DNA of 64,000 nucleotides from Gemmatimonadaceae bacterium (lineage in GTDB: Bacteria; Gemmatimonadota; Gemmatimonadetes; Gemmatimonadales; Gemmatimonadaceae): positions 124,001 through 188,000 of the forward strand of contig DASQFN010000058.1 in assembly GCA_035633115.1 (NCBI GenBank). Direction: 5' to 3'. Under the pieces are notes generated by a model. It saw nothing but the letters and a program-made list of their open reading frames with translations, made no database searches and had not been told where the DNA came from. The position numbers and the translations under genes were made by a program. Shown piece by piece: positions 10,012 through 19,538 of the stretch (position 1 is its first letter; every line of letters begins with the position of its first letter).

Positions 10012-11205
10012 TTGTCCACGAATCAGCTGCTCGCGTTCCGCGAAGAATTTCCGATTCTCGAGAAGACGACCTACCTCGTGTCGAACTCCCTCGGTCCGAT
10101 GCCGAGGACGGTGCCCGGGAAGCTCGCCGAATACGCGCGCGACTGGGGTGGCCTCGGCGTAAAAGCCTGGGCACGCGGCTGGTGGGAAATGCCAGTTCAA
10201 GTCGGAAACGAGATCGCGCCTCTGATGAACGCCGGCGCCGACGAAGTCGTGATGATGCCCAACGTATCCATTGCTCAGTCAGCCGTCGCATCGGCGATGG
10301 ATTTCTCGGCCGACAGAAATACGATCGTGATGACGGCGCTGGACTTTCCATCCGTGCTCTACGCGTATCATGCGCTGGCCGAGAAGTTCGGCGCGCGTGT
10401 GGTGGTCGTGGAATCCGGGGACGGCATCGGTATCGACCAGGAGAAGCTCCTCGCGGCGATCGACGAGAGGACGAAGCTCGTGGCTGTATCGCACGTGATC
10501 TTCAAATCGGCATTTGTCATGGACGCGAACGCCATTTGCCGACGAGCCCACGAGATGGGGGCGCTGGTCTCGCTTGATGCGTTTCATTCGGTAGGCATTC
10601 TGCCCGTCGACGTCAAAGCGAGCGGCGTGGACTTTCTGACCGGCGGCGTTCTGAAATGGCTGTGTGGTGGTCCGGGGGGCTGTTTTCTCTACGTCTCACC
10701 TCGTGTGCGCGACCAGATGGCGCCCGCCATCACCGGATGGCAGGCGCACGCGCGTCCGTTCGCGTTCGAGGAGCAGATGGAGTACACGTCGGGTCCGTTC
10801 CGCTGGCTGAACGGCACGCCAGTCATTCCCGCGCTTTATGCCGCCGCGGAGGGGCCGCGAATACTCCGTCGAGCCGGAATGAAAGCAATTCGCGCGCGGA
10901 GCACCGAGCTGACGTCGCGTCTGATTGAGCTTGCCGACGAGCGCGGCTTTCGCGTCAATGCGCCGAGGGATCCTGAGCGCCGGGGAGGCACCGTAGCGAT
11001 CGATGTCGATCATGGCTACGAAGTTGCTCAGGAGTTGCTCGCTCGCGAGATCCTCGTCGACTACAGAGTGGGGGCGGGCATCAGGGTCGCTCCCCATTTC
11101 TTCACTCGCGACGAGGAGATCGAGGAAGTCGTCGGCTCGATCGCAGAGATTCTGGAGAGTGGAAAGTGGCAGCGTTTCAGCGAGCAAACGGCCGTCGTGA
11201 CGTGA
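10012..11205 (+). CDS. PLP-dependent aminotransferase class V, kynureninase-like
   Basis: A 397-residue fold-type I PLP enzyme. It resembles kynureninase: TTYLVSNSLGPMPRTVPGKLAEY at the N-terminus, DAFHSVGILPVDV with the PLP-pairing Asp, and GGVLKWLCGGPGGCFLYV carrying the Schiff-base Lys. I start it at the TTG at 10012 (STNQLLAFREEFPILE follows); the frame is open back to 9781, but that part overlaps the divergent patatin gene antisense and has no family resemblance. There is no kynurenine-pathway partner nearby, so cysteine desulfurase-like or other beta-lyase activity cannot be excluded. It appears monocistronic; the next gene has its own promoter. Confidence 0.8.
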   Translation: MSTNQLLAFREEFPILEKTTYLVSNSLGPMPRTVPGKLAEYARDWGGLGVKAWARGWWEMPVQVGNEIAPLMNAGADEVVMMPNVSIAQSAVASAMDFSADRNTIVMTALDFPSVLYAYHALAEKFGARVVVVESGDGIGIDQEKLLAAIDERTKLVAVSHVIFKSAFVMDANAICRRAHEMGALVSLDAFHSVGILPVDVKASGVDFLTGGVLKWLCGGPGGCFLYVSPRVRDQMAPAITGWQAHARPFAFEEQMEYTSGPFRWLNGTPVIPALYAAAEGPRILRRAGMKAIRARSTELTSRLIELADERGFRVNAPRDPERRGGTVAIDVDHGYEVAQELLAREILVDYRVGAGIRVAPHFFTRDEEIEEVVGSIAEILESGKWQRFSEQTAVVT

Positions 11206-11296
11206 GTCCAGGCAACGACCGGAACGCTTTTTCGTGATCGTTCAGAAAAGCGGAGGTGGTCTGCGGAAAAACTCTTCGAACCCTTAGCATTTCGGC

Positions 11297-11350
11297 TTGA
11301 ACAAAACGGCGCTTCGATAGTACAATAGGGCAACTCGATCAGTCGGAGGT
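11297..11350 (+). promoter_or_regulatory. sigma70-type promoter and ribosome-binding site of the TPR/ABC operon
   Basis: TTGAAC (11297-11302), an 18-base spacer and TACAAT (11321-11326) make a good housekeeping promoter. GGAGGT (11345-11350) lies 11 bases before the ATG at 11362, a somewhat long spacing. This is the clearest promoter seen by eye in the window and would drive the four-gene operon 11362-15213. Confidence 0.6.
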
Positions 11351-11361
11351 AATAACCCGCC

Positions 11362-12477
11362 ATGGCTACCCCGTTTCTGAGTTCCGAGGAGTATGATGAG
11401 AGAGCGCATCAGTTGTACAACGAAGGCCAGTACGACGAGGCGTTGGACGTACTTCGCGAGGGGCTCGCACTCTACCCGAATTCGGTAGAGCTGCACATTG
11501 GCGTCGGTTACGCGTACCACGCGCGCGAAGAATTCGCGTGGGCCCGCCGCAGCTTCGAGGAGGCACTCGTCCTCGACCCCGAACATGAGGACGCGCTAGC
11601 CGGACTCGGTGAGACCCTTCTCAAATTCGGCCAGCAAGCCGCGGCCCTCAAGAGTTTCCATCACACGCTCGAGCTCGGCTATGAGGACGACATCGAGCTC
11701 ATGCTGCAGATCGGCCGGGCGCTTTTCCGCGAAGGACTGATCGACGAATCCCGCGAATACTTCGAGATCGCGGCGCGGCAAACACCCGATTCCGCCGAAG
11801 CCGTTTCCTGCATCGGCTACGCCCAGCACCGCGCGGGCGACGACGAGTCGGCCATTGCCACGCTTCGGCGGGCTCTCAAAATCGACGAGGACCACACTGA
11901 AGCGCGGATTTACCTCGGAAACATCTTTTACGACCGCGGGGACTACGAGGCCGCGCTGTACCATCTGGATCGGACGTCCCCCGACGACCACTGGGACGAA
12001 TTGGGCATCTGGCGCCTGATAGAATTGAAGAAGATGGTCTACCGTTTGCGAGACAACGACCCGGAGCTCAAGCCCTGGGAGGAGCGCCTCGCCGAGCTGG
12101 CGGGCGAGCCCGACGATATCGACGAGATGCTCGCCGAGATCGAAGCCAGGGCCGCCGAGTCGGCAGATAACGACGCGCGCGGACAGCTCGAGCTGTTCGG
12201 CGCACTTCTCGGCAGCTTCGCAAAAGAGAAGCTCCTGGGGCCGACAGCGCACTGCATCACGATCGACGAGGATCACTCGTTCGAGGGAACCTGGGAGGAG
12301 ATTCTGCTGAAGCTGAGCGACGCACGGGGCGGGGAAGCAGGCGGAACCATCAAGGAGTTCATGGTGAACGAGGCGCGTCGAGGCTACTCGCTCACCGGTT
12401 GCACCATCCCCACCGAGGATGCGGAGAGCTTTATCCGCGGAAGTGCCGATGCCGGACTTCTGCGGATAGTCAGATGA
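11362..12477 (+). CDS. tetratricopeptide repeat protein
   Basis: A 371-residue acidic protein with about six TPR motifs between residues 8 and 215 (for example YDERAHQLYNEGQYDEALDV and AVSCIGYAQHRAGDDESAIA), followed by an acidic linker rich in Glu and Ala, and a C-terminal region of about 100 residues with no recognised family. There is no signal peptide or membrane helix, so it is probably a cytoplasmic scaffold. It is the first gene of a four-gene run in which every junction overlaps (ATGA, GTGA, ATG at the stop), which ties it to the ABC-2 transporter that follows. A role in assembling or regulating that exporter is inferred from position only. Confidence 0.85.
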   Translation: MATPFLSSEEYDERAHQLYNEGQYDEALDVLREGLALYPNSVELHIGVGYAYHAREEFAWARRSFEEALVLDPEHEDALAGLGETLLKFGQQAAALKSFHHTLELGYEDDIELMLQIGRALFREGLIDESREYFEIAARQTPDSAEAVSCIGYAQHRAGDDESAIATLRRALKIDEDHTEARIYLGNIFYDRGDYEAALYHLDRTSPDDHWDELGIWRLIELKKMVYRLRDNDPELKPWEERLAELAGEPDDIDEMLAEIEARAAESADNDARGQLELFGALLGSFAKEKLLGPTAHCITIDEDHSFEGTWEEILLKLSDARGGEAGGTIKEFMVNEARRGYSLTGCTIPTEDAESFIRGSADAGLLRIVR

Positions 12478-13595
12478 ACGCAAATCAGCAGTCCGCTCTA
12501 GCCGCGCTGCGGGCGGTGTCACCGATTGCAGGGCGGCTCGATCGCTCACGCGATGGTGAGGATCGGGCAGCAGACATTCTGGAGCTCTGGCAGGGAACGG
12601 AGACGGCACTTCGCGCGTTGATGGGCGGGTCGTCGCTCGGAGGCCAGGCTTTGATCCGCGAGCTTCGCCAGCTCGAGCTCATCTCGCTCGGCCAGGCCTA
12701 TGCGCTTCTAGAATTCCTGGGCGCGCGCGACCGTGCCAACCGTACGACATACCGCGCCACCGATAACGACGTCGCAGTCGCACGCGAAGGCTTCCGGCAG
12801 CTCGAGGCCGGACTGGAGGCTGGAGCTGTCGAGGCTCCTCCACTTCCCCCGCGTCCAGGCGAGGTTGCGGCAGGCGCGGCTGCCGGCGCTGCGGCAGGCG
12901 CCGCGGCGAGCTCGCCCTATGCGCCCGGCGGTTATACGCGCGACCGCACGTCGCCCGTCTCTCCGTTCGCCCCCGGCGTGTACCGCTCGACGCCGGGAGC
13001 AACGCCGCCGCCGGAGTATTCGACGCCGGTAGAGCCGGCTCCGACCTACGCGTCCGCCACGCGGCGCATACCGCAGAACCTGTGGTTCATTCTGTCCGTG
13101 GTCGTGATAATCGTCGGCTCAATCGGAGCATATGCGCTGATTGCAAGACGCAGCGATCCGGCGAAGATCATGGACGAAGCGGTGACGATGATGCAGACGG
13201 GGCGGCGTGAAGCCGCGCGCGGAGAATTCTCACGGATCGTTCGCGAGCATCCGGAGCTTGCGACCCCGCACGTATTTCTCGCCCGCATGGCGCGCGAGGA
13301 CGGCGATGTGAACACGGCGCGCCGCGAGCTGGAAGCTGCCATCCGTCTCGAGCCGAAGAACGCAATAGCGCTCCGCGAGATGGGACTGATCCTTTTCTCG
13401 ACCGGGGATTACGAGCTCTCGCGCCGATTCTTCGTTCGCGCGGTGCAGGTGAACCCGGACGACAAGAGCTCGCAGGGCTACCTGGGCTGCGCCATGGCAC
13501 GACTCAACAGGCTGGAGGAAGCGCAGCGCTTCCTGAGCCGCGCCGGACCCGGCGTCTGGAGCTCGTGCATGCAGCAGCCATTGCAGCCGTTGTGA
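12474..13595 (+). CDS. single-pass membrane protein with C-terminal TPRs
   Basis: A 373-residue protein. The N-terminal 115 residues are helical and of unknown family. A Pro/Ala-rich linker (about 120-195, with AAGAAAGAAAGAA) leads to one membrane helix (about 203-223, LWFILSVVVIIVGSIGAYALI). The C-terminal part has about three TPR units. Start ATG 12474 overlaps the preceding stop (ATGA); the frame is open further upstream but inside the previous gene. Topology suggests a cytoplasmic N-domain and a periplasmic TPR domain, or the reverse. It is the second gene of the TPR/ABC operon and may link the cytoplasmic TPR protein to the membrane. Confidence 0.8.
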   Translation: MNANQQSALAALRAVSPIAGRLDRSRDGEDRAADILELWQGTETALRALMGGSSLGGQALIRELRQLELISLGQAYALLEFLGARDRANRTTYRATDNDVAVAREGFRQLEAGLEAGAVEAPPLPPRPGEVAAGAAAGAAAGAAASSPYAPGGYTRDRTSPVSPFAPGVYRSTPGATPPPEYSTPVEPAPTYASATRRIPQNLWFILSVVVIIVGSIGAYALIARRSDPAKIMDEAVTMMQTGRREAARGEFSRIVREHPELATPHVFLARMAREDGDVNTARRELEAAIRLEPKNAIALREMGLILFSTGDYELSRRFFVRAVQVNPDDKSSQGYLGCAMARLNRLEEAQRFLSRAGPGVWSSCMQQPLQPL

Positions 13596-14503
13596 TCGAA
13601 CTCAAGAACACCTCTAAAACCTATCGCCCCCTGTTCGGCCGCTCGGTAACGGCGGTCGTTGATTTCTCGCTCGATATTGCCGAAGGCGAAGTCCTCGGGA
13701 TCGCCGGGCCCAACGGGGCGGGAAAGAGCACGTTGCTTTCGCTTCTCCTCGGCTATCTGAAACCGACGAGCGGCACGGTCCTGATTCGCGGAATGGATCC
13801 GCGCGCATTCATCGAGAAAAACGGCATCGGCTATCTGTCGGAGCTCATGTCGATCAACCCGAACTGGAAGGCGGAAGATGCGCTGACGCGGTTCGCCACG
13901 CTCGCCGCGGTGCCGCCGCGTGAAATCCCGACTCGTGTGAACGCCGTGATCGAGGAGCTCGGAATCGGCGAGCATCGCGATAAGAAGATCAAGGCGCTGT
14001 CCAAGGGAAATCTGCAGCGGCTGGGAGTGGCACAGTCCCTCCTGCGCGACGAGCAGATAATGATTCTCGACGAGCCGACGCACGGCCTCGACCCCGTGTG
14101 GACACAGCGATTCCGGGGAATCGTCGAAGGGCTCCGGCGGCCGGGACGGACAATAATCATCGCCTCGCACAATCTCGATGAGCTGCAGCGGCTCGCCGAC
14201 CGCGTCGCAATCATCGACCGTGGCCGGCTTCAACGCCTGGTTCAGACGGGCTACGACGAGGCGACTGACACCGGCGGCAAGTATCGCCTGTCGATCGCCG
14301 CCGGGGCGCCCCGTGTGAGGGAGTTTTTTCCGGCTGCGGTCGATACCGGCGAGGGCGAGTTTGAGCTTTCAGTAGGAAGCGTCGTCGAGCTCAACGCCGC
14401 GCTCTCGCGGCTCATCGCAGGGGGGGTGCTGATTGCCGCGGTCATGCCCGCGCGTTCCGTGCTCGAGCAGCAATTCCGCGAAGCAGTAGGAGAACAGAAC
14501 TGA
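13592..14503 (+). CDS. ABC-2 transporter ATP-binding protein
   Basis: A 303-residue ABC ATPase that powers the permease encoded next. Walker A is GPNGAGKS, the signature is LSKGNLQRLGVAQ (a variant in which LSKGN replaces LSGGQ, common in ABC-2 exporters), Walker B is QIMILDEPTHGLDP, and the switch His is in ASHNLDE. A C-terminal domain of about 80 residues follows, as in drug, bacteriocin or gliding-type (GldA-like) ABC-2 ATPases. The start is GTG 13592, giving a GTGA overlap with the previous gene; a GTG at 13565 in the same frame is less likely. Substrate unknown. Confidence 0.92.
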   Translation: MIELKNTSKTYRPLFGRSVTAVVDFSLDIAEGEVLGIAGPNGAGKSTLLSLLLGYLKPTSGTVLIRGMDPRAFIEKNGIGYLSELMSINPNWKAEDALTRFATLAAVPPREIPTRVNAVIEELGIGEHRDKKIKALSKGNLQRLGVAQSLLRDEQIMILDEPTHGLDPVWTQRFRGIVEGLRRPGRTIIIASHNLDELQRLADRVAIIDRGRLQRLVQTGYDEATDTGGKYRLSIAAGAPRVREFFPAAVDTGEGEFELSVGSVVELNAALSRLIAGGVLIAAVMPARSVLEQQFREAVGEQN

Positions 14504-15213
14504 TGGCGCAGAACCTCACACGCTATGCGTACTGGCACTTCCGCGACTTCGTGAGAGAGCGCGGACTGGCGCTGATAATCACCAGCGTGCTGCTGGGGTT
14601 CACGGTGGTCGCACCGATGCGGGCGATGCTCGGCTCGAATATCGGCGAGGCCGATGCGAAGCGCATTCTGATACTCGCGCTTCCGCAGGTCGTTTTCATC
14701 GCCGCGTTCATCGCCTTGAATGGAATCGTCTCGACCGACAGGAAGCTCGGCTATTATCGCTTTCTATTCTCCAAGCCCGTCAGTATCCCCGCGTACTACA
14801 CGCAGTACTTCGTCGTCTCCGTCGTTGGATTTCTCACGGTTTTCGTTTTCCTCCTCGGCGTCTTTGCGATTGTCATCAGACCAATCAATCCGGTCGGTGC
14901 GCTCGCGTTCTGCGCGCTCGTGTATCTCTCGTTCGGGGGGATTGCGTTTCTCGTCTCCAGCCTGTTCAGGTACGACTGGCCGATTCTCGCGGGGATTTAC
15001 CTCGGGTCCGCCCTGGTGAACGGATTCTGGGGACTGGAAACAGGCTGGAAGCTCTTCATCCGCAACATCCTTCCGCCCCTGCACCAGCTGTCGCCCAACG
15101 ACCTCGTCAATCTCGGGACGGTGGACACCCGGGCAGTTGTGTGGCTCCTCGGCTACAGCGCGATCTGCTTTGTCGCGGGACTCGTCGTCCTCTGGAAACG
15201 CCCAATCGGATGA
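14503..15213 (+). CDS. ABC-2 type permease
   Basis: A 236-residue integral membrane protein with about six helices (for example LALIITSVLLGFTVVAPM, VVFIAAFIALNGIV, FLTVFVFLLGVFAIVI and the C-terminal AICFVAGLVVLWKRP). DRKLGYYRFLFSKPVSIPAYYTQY resembles the cytoplasmic loop of ABC-2 permeases, in which SKPVS precedes a helix. Its ATG shares the last base of the ATPase stop (TGATG). With the ATPase it should form a homodimeric exporter; the two TPR proteins upstream are candidate accessory subunits. Substrate unknown. Confidence 0.88.
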   Translation: MAQNLTRYAYWHFRDFVRERGLALIITSVLLGFTVVAPMRAMLGSNIGEADAKRILILALPQVVFIAAFIALNGIVSTDRKLGYYRFLFSKPVSIPAYYTQYFVVSVVGFLTVFVFLLGVFAIVIRPINPVGALAFCALVYLSFGGIAFLVSSLFRYDWPILAGIYLGSALVNGFWGLETGWKLFIRNILPPLHQLSPNDLVNLGTVDTRAVVWLLGYSAICFVAGLVVLWKRPIG

Positions 15214-15271
15214 TCGGAAACGGTAGCGTCCCGATGACTTTCACTCGCGTGGCTCGCCGCCGCTACCGACA

Positions 15272-17896
15272 GTGGCTGCGCTGATAGAGCCAGGCTCGGT
15301 CGAGCGAGCCGTCCTCCCGAACGGATTGACGGTCCTTCTCCGGTCGGATCACTCAGCTCCGGTCGTCGCGATCGTGACGCATGTGAAAGCGGGTTACTTC
15401 GACGAGACCGACGACATCGTGGGGATCGCCCACGTTCTCGAGCACATGTTCTTCAAGGGAACGAATCGACGCGGCGTTGGCGAGATCGCGAAGGAGACAA
15501 AGGCGAGCGGCGGGTATCTGAACGCCCATACGATCTATGACAGCACAACGTATTACACGGTGCTTCCTTCGTCCGGCCTCGCGGCCGGACTCGACATCCA
15601 GGCCGACGCATACGCGAACTCCGCAATAGACGCCGCCGAGCTCACGAAGGAGCTCGAGGTGATCATCCAGGAAGTGAAAAGAAAAACGGACACGCCGGGC
15701 GCTCTCGCCGTCGAATCGCTCTACGAGCTGATACACGACGCGCATCGTATCCGCCGCTGGCGCATCGGCCACGAACCCGGCCTTCGCAGCTTGAGCCGCG
15801 AAGACCTTGTCGGGTTCTACCGGAACTTCTATCAGCCGTCCAACACCATCCTTTCGATAGTCGGCGATTTCGATACAGCGCAGACGCTGTCGCGTGTGTC
15901 GGATCTCTATGGACCGCTTCCGGACTCATCGCCGGCGCGCAATCCCGGGCCGGCTGAGCCGCCGCACGATGACTTTCGTTATCGGGAAATGTCCGGCGAC
16001 ATTTCCCAATCGCAGCTGGTGTTCGGATGGCGCACTCCACGTACCTTGCACGAGGATACTGCGGCGCTGGATGTAGCGGCTTCACTGCTCGGCACCGGCC
16101 GCGCTTCGCGGCTGTACCGCGCTCTGCGGGAGCGACAGCTCGCCTCGTCGGTCACGGCCTACAACTATACGCCGACCGAGCTCGGTGTCTTCGTTGTGCA
16201 CGCTGAGACCAATCCCGAGCGCGCGGAGGAGGCGGCGCTCGCAATTGCGGCACAGATGCGCGCGCTCATCGAGGGCCCCATTCCCACCGCCGACCTCGAG
16301 CGTGTTCGCCATGTCTTCGAGGCTCGCTGGATCCGCCGCCTGGAAACCATGGAGGGCCAGGCAAACTATCTGCCCGAGTGGGAAGCTCTGGGAAGCTGGG
16401 AGATTGGTGAGGACTACAAAGCAGCATTCATGTCCGCGACAGCCGCCGATGTCAGGAGAGTAGCGGAGCGTTACCTCACGACGGAGCGCGCAGGTGTTGT
16501 GCTGTACCGTCCAGGTGCCTCTCCTGCCGTGGCGTCAGGTATGGATGAGATGCTCGGCATACTTCGCGGCAAGCCCGCCCGGCCGCTCGAGTCGCTGCCG
16601 CCTCGACGCCGGGCTCCGCTCACGCCTGGCGCGACCGCGCCGGCGTTCGAGCGTGAAGAGGCCGGAGTCTCCGTCTTTCGAGCTCGCAGCGGCCTTCCAG
16701 TGCTGGTGCGTCCAAAGCGCGGCTCGGCGATCGTCCACCTCGGTGTATTCGCTTCCGGAGGTGCCCGCGACGAGCCCGGTGAGCTGAAGGGAATCACCAC
16801 GCTCGTCGCGCGCTCGATGCTCAAGGGAACGCGGCGGCGAAGCGCCGCTCAGCTCGCGGAAGATGTCGAGATGCTCGGTGGCAGACTCAAGGCCGGCGTA
16901 GCACTGGAAGGTTTCGGATGGACGCTGTCGGTCCCCGCGCGGCATCTCGCCGCGGCGGCGGAGCTCCTCGGCGATGTCGTTCAGAATGCGGCGCTGGGCG
17001 AAGACGCGATCGAGACCGAGCGCGCAGTTGCAGTCGCGGACGTCGTTGCGATGCGCGACGACATGTACAGGTATCCGGTTCGCCTCGTCATGTGCGCTGC
17101 GTTCAAGGGTCATCCGTATGCGGTTTCGTCGCTCGGCACCGAGCGCTCGCTGCGCGAAGTCTCGGTACGCAGCGTTCGGGACTGGTATCGCTCACGCGTT
17201 CTGAAGGGCACGCTGGTCGCCGGCATTGTCGGTGATGTCGATCCGGCGGAGGCCGCGCGCATCGTTGCTGGTGAGTTCGGATCGCTTTCAGCATCCACGC
17301 CACTCCCGTTGCCGTCGCCGGAGTGGCCCGCGGAAATGTCCGCGCGGGATGATTCACGCGACAAGGCACAGACGGCGCTTGCGATAGCATTCCCCGGCCC
17401 GGCGCGCAGAGATCCCGATCGGTTCGCCGCCCGCATCGTCGCCAGCATCGGCAGCGGCCTGGGCGGCCGTTTCTTCGATGAGCTGCGGGATCGTCAGTCG
17501 CTCGCCTATACGGTGCACGCGTTCAACAGCGAGCATCAGCTTGCGGGCGCATTTGTGGCGTACATCGCTACTTCCCCCGAGAAGGAAGATGTTGCCCGCG
17601 CCGGGCTCCTCGCCGAGTTCGAGAAGTTGCGCCGGGAGCCTGTGACGACCGACGAGCTGGATCGCGCAAAGCGATACGCGATCGGATCGCGCGCAATACG
17701 TCAGGAACGCGGCGGCGCTATACTCGGTGACATGATGGACGCGTGGATGCTCGGCACGGGGCTGTCGGAGCTGGAGGAGCATGACGCCCGCGTTTCGGCC
17801 GTCACGGCCGATGACGTGCTCCGTCTGGCTCAGGAGTACTTCGATCCGGCACGGCGAGCTGAAGGAATCGTCAGAGGAGTTGGAAGGACGGTCTAA
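15272..17896 (+). CDS. M16 family zinc peptidase (two-domain)
   Basis: An 874-residue insulinase/pitrilysin-family protease built of two M16 units. The N-terminal unit has the inverted zinc motif HVLEH (in GIAHVLEHMFFKGT) and the distal Glu in ELEVIIQEVKR, so it should be active. The C-terminal unit, from about residue 450, lacks the zinc motif but keeps the R/Y substrate-binding stretch (GSGLGGRFFDELRDRQSLAYTV). The start is GTG 15272; no signal peptide is visible. A typical role is degradation of peptides in the cytoplasm or periplasm. It is preceded by a 58-base gap after the ABC operon and followed by a hairpin. Confidence 0.93.
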   Translation: MAALIEPGSVERAVLPNGLTVLLRSDHSAPVVAIVTHVKAGYFDETDDIVGIAHVLEHMFFKGTNRRGVGEIAKETKASGGYLNAHTIYDSTTYYTVLPSSGLAAGLDIQADAYANSAIDAAELTKELEVIIQEVKRKTDTPGALAVESLYELIHDAHRIRRWRIGHEPGLRSLSREDLVGFYRNFYQPSNTILSIVGDFDTAQTLSRVSDLYGPLPDSSPARNPGPAEPPHDDFRYREMSGDISQSQLVFGWRTPRTLHEDTAALDVAASLLGTGRASRLYRALRERQLASSVTAYNYTPTELGVFVVHAETNPERAEEAALAIAAQMRALIEGPIPTADLERVRHVFEARWIRRLETMEGQANYLPEWEALGSWEIGEDYKAAFMSATAADVRRVAERYLTTERAGVVLYRPGASPAVASGMDEMLGILRGKPARPLESLPPRRRAPLTPGATAPAFEREEAGVSVFRARSGLPVLVRPKRGSAIVHLGVFASGGARDEPGELKGITTLVARSMLKGTRRRSAAQLAEDVEMLGGRLKAGVALEGFGWTLSVPARHLAAAAELLGDVVQNAALGEDAIETERAVAVADVVAMRDDMYRYPVRLVMCAAFKGHPYAVSSLGTERSLREVSVRSVRDWYRSRVLKGTLVAGIVGDVDPAEAARIVAGEFGSLSASTPLPLPSPEWPAEMSARDDSRDKAQTALAIAFPGPARRDPDRFAARIVASIGSGLGGRFFDELRDRQSLAYTVHAFNSEHQLAGAFVAYIATSPEKEDVARAGLLAEFEKLRREPVTTDELDRAKRYAIGSRAIRQERGGAILGDMMDAWMLGTGLSELEEHDARVSAVTADDVLRLAQEYFDPARRAEGIVRGVGRTV

Positions 17897-17898
17897 AA

Positions 17899-17927
17899 TC
17901 AACTGATAAAGGCAAGGTATCAGTTGA
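17899..17927. terminator. bidirectional hairpin between convergent genes
   Basis: TCAACTGATA (17899-17908) pairs perfectly with TATCAGTTGA (17918-17927) around a nine-base loop. It fills the 33-base gap between the stops of the M16 peptidase and the convergent membrane protein. Short A/T stretches flank both sides, so it can act as a weak bidirectional terminator. Confidence 0.6.
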
Positions 17928-17929
17928 CC

Positions 17930-19474
17930 TTATCTAACAGCAGTTTCCTTGAGCCCGGTCTGAGCCCGCCTGACAGCCGCGACTGAGGATCGCAGCCGGC
18001 CACCGGGCGCCCGGAGTCCTCGCATTGCGTCGTAATCCCCGGCTTCGTAAACGATCAAGCCCTTGATCGATGGTTGACTCGTCGCCCAGGCGAGCACGCC
18101 CCAGAGTGACAGCTCCTGATTCGTCTCCCCGTGAGCGATCGGATACCCTCCGGCCGCGAACACCCACGCCGGCTTGGGCCGCGCCGTAAACGGCCGCATC
18201 CACCTCTGCGCGACGCGCATGTGAGTGTCGAGTGAGCGCGCGCCGTCGAACCCGGGCATCAGTGAAAAACCGACGATGTCGATGGGTGAGCCGCGCGATG
18301 CCGCCCACGCGAAAAGAGTGCTGTCCCGCGCACCGTAGCTCGACGCGGCGAAGGCGACGCGTATCCGCGGGTTCACGTGGTGTGCTATCGCCGCCGCGCG
18401 CGTCAGATAATCGATCCAGTACTCGGGCTCCTGTATACCGAGAGCCCTCGACCCCGCGGCGTATGGCTCGAGCGCGGGAATGAGGATATCCGGACGCAGT
18501 CGTCGTGAAATGCGGTCCACGTCGGCCAGTCGCTTTCTCGTGTATTCCGCCTCAGACTCGCGAAACTGGCGAGTCGCGTCGGGGGGATAGCCGAGCGCGA
18601 TGATGATCCGGACACTGTCCGCGCGCCGGACGTCGACTGTACTGGCAATCGAGTCGAGTGAGGAGAGTCGAGCGCCGCGCGCGTCGACCACGATCGACAC
18701 GGCATCGAGGCCGAGCGAGTCCGCCAGTTTCGCGTCCTGCTCGAGCGCGAGCGGTGGAGGTGGTCCGTCGAGGTCGGGGAAGATCTTCAGGCCCAGCTCG
18801 AAGTCGCCCTCAGGGTGCTCCTGCAGCTGCTCCTTCGCGTACTTCTTGTAGCTGCGCATAGTCTCGAAGGCGCTCGGCATCTCGATCAGGACAAGGCCCG
18901 CCATGGCAGCGACCGATGCCGCGATGAGGCCGCGGATTATTCCGCTCATTCGCCATCGTGCCGGCAGTGACGGCGAAAGCACCGGCACCATGAGATATGC
19001 AGCGCTCCACAGCGCGGCGGGACCGAAGAAAAATCCAAGACTGGCCGTCTGCGCCGCCGACAGAGCCAGCGAGAATTCGGGGGGCGATCCACCCTTCGAC
19101 ACTACGTACCGCGCCACGACGACCACTGCGATTATCGCGTTGTAAACGGCGACAGGAACGCCGAACCAGGGCGTGACGAACCGGCGGCTGAGAGCGTACG
19201 CGGACTGAATTGCACAGAGGCACGCGGTGACGGGCCAGATCCAGGAAATGGGCTGGATAGCTCGTCCGTAGAGAATCGACGCAGCTGAATACGCGACTAT
19301 GAGGGCGGGAAGAAGCAGCAGGCCCGCGAACGCGGTAATCGCTGCGAATGACCGGGGTGCGCGGCGCAGCTGCGCTACTCTTCCCGCGACCAGGACGTCC
19401 CACATGATGAGAATCGCCGCCACCGCGGCAAAGGCGACGGCGAGCAGGTGGTCACTGTTCAGCGCGGCTGACAC
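17930..19474 (-). CDS. six-helix membrane protein with a C-terminal barrel-like (glycosidase-like?) domain
   Basis: A 514-residue protein of no family I recognise. Residues 1-205 hold about six hydrophobic helices. Residues 225-510 form a soluble domain with the look of a TIM barrel: repeated beta-strand-like segments such as AVSIVVDARG, SVRIIIALGYPP, DILIPALEPY, RIRVAFAASSYG, PIDIVGFSLMPGF, AWVFAAGGYP and GLIVYEAGDYDAMRG, in the order expected of successive strands. Acidic residues at strand ends (ALEPY, YEAGDY) could be catalytic. It might act on an envelope glycan, or it may be a non-enzymatic relative. It is convergent with the peptidase and divergent from pgsA. Confidence 0.7.
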   Translation of the reverse strand: MSAALNSDHLLAVAFAAVAAILIMWDVLVAGRVAQLRRAPRSFAAITAFAGLLLLPALIVAYSAASILYGRAIQPISWIWPVTACLCAIQSAYALSRRFVTPWFGVPVAVYNAIIAVVVVARYVVSKGGSPPEFSLALSAAQTASLGFFFGPAALWSAAYLMVPVLSPSLPARWRMSGIIRGLIAASVAAMAGLVLIEMPSAFETMRSYKKYAKEQLQEHPEGDFELGLKIFPDLDGPPPPLALEQDAKLADSLGLDAVSIVVDARGARLSSLDSIASTVDVRRADSVRIIIALGYPPDATRQFRESEAEYTRKRLADVDRISRRLRPDILIPALEPYAAGSRALGIQEPEYWIDYLTRAAAIAHHVNPRIRVAFAASSYGARDSTLFAWAASRGSPIDIVGFSLMPGFDGARSLDTHMRVAQRWMRPFTARPKPAWVFAAGGYPIAHGETNQELSLWGVLAWATSQPSIKGLIVYEAGDYDAMRGLRAPGGRLRSSVAAVRRAQTGLKETAVR

Positions 19475-19538
19475 GGCCGGAACCTAGGTGTCACGCAATG
19501 AGGTGGCAAGCACATCACAGCGCATCTAGCTTTGGCAG

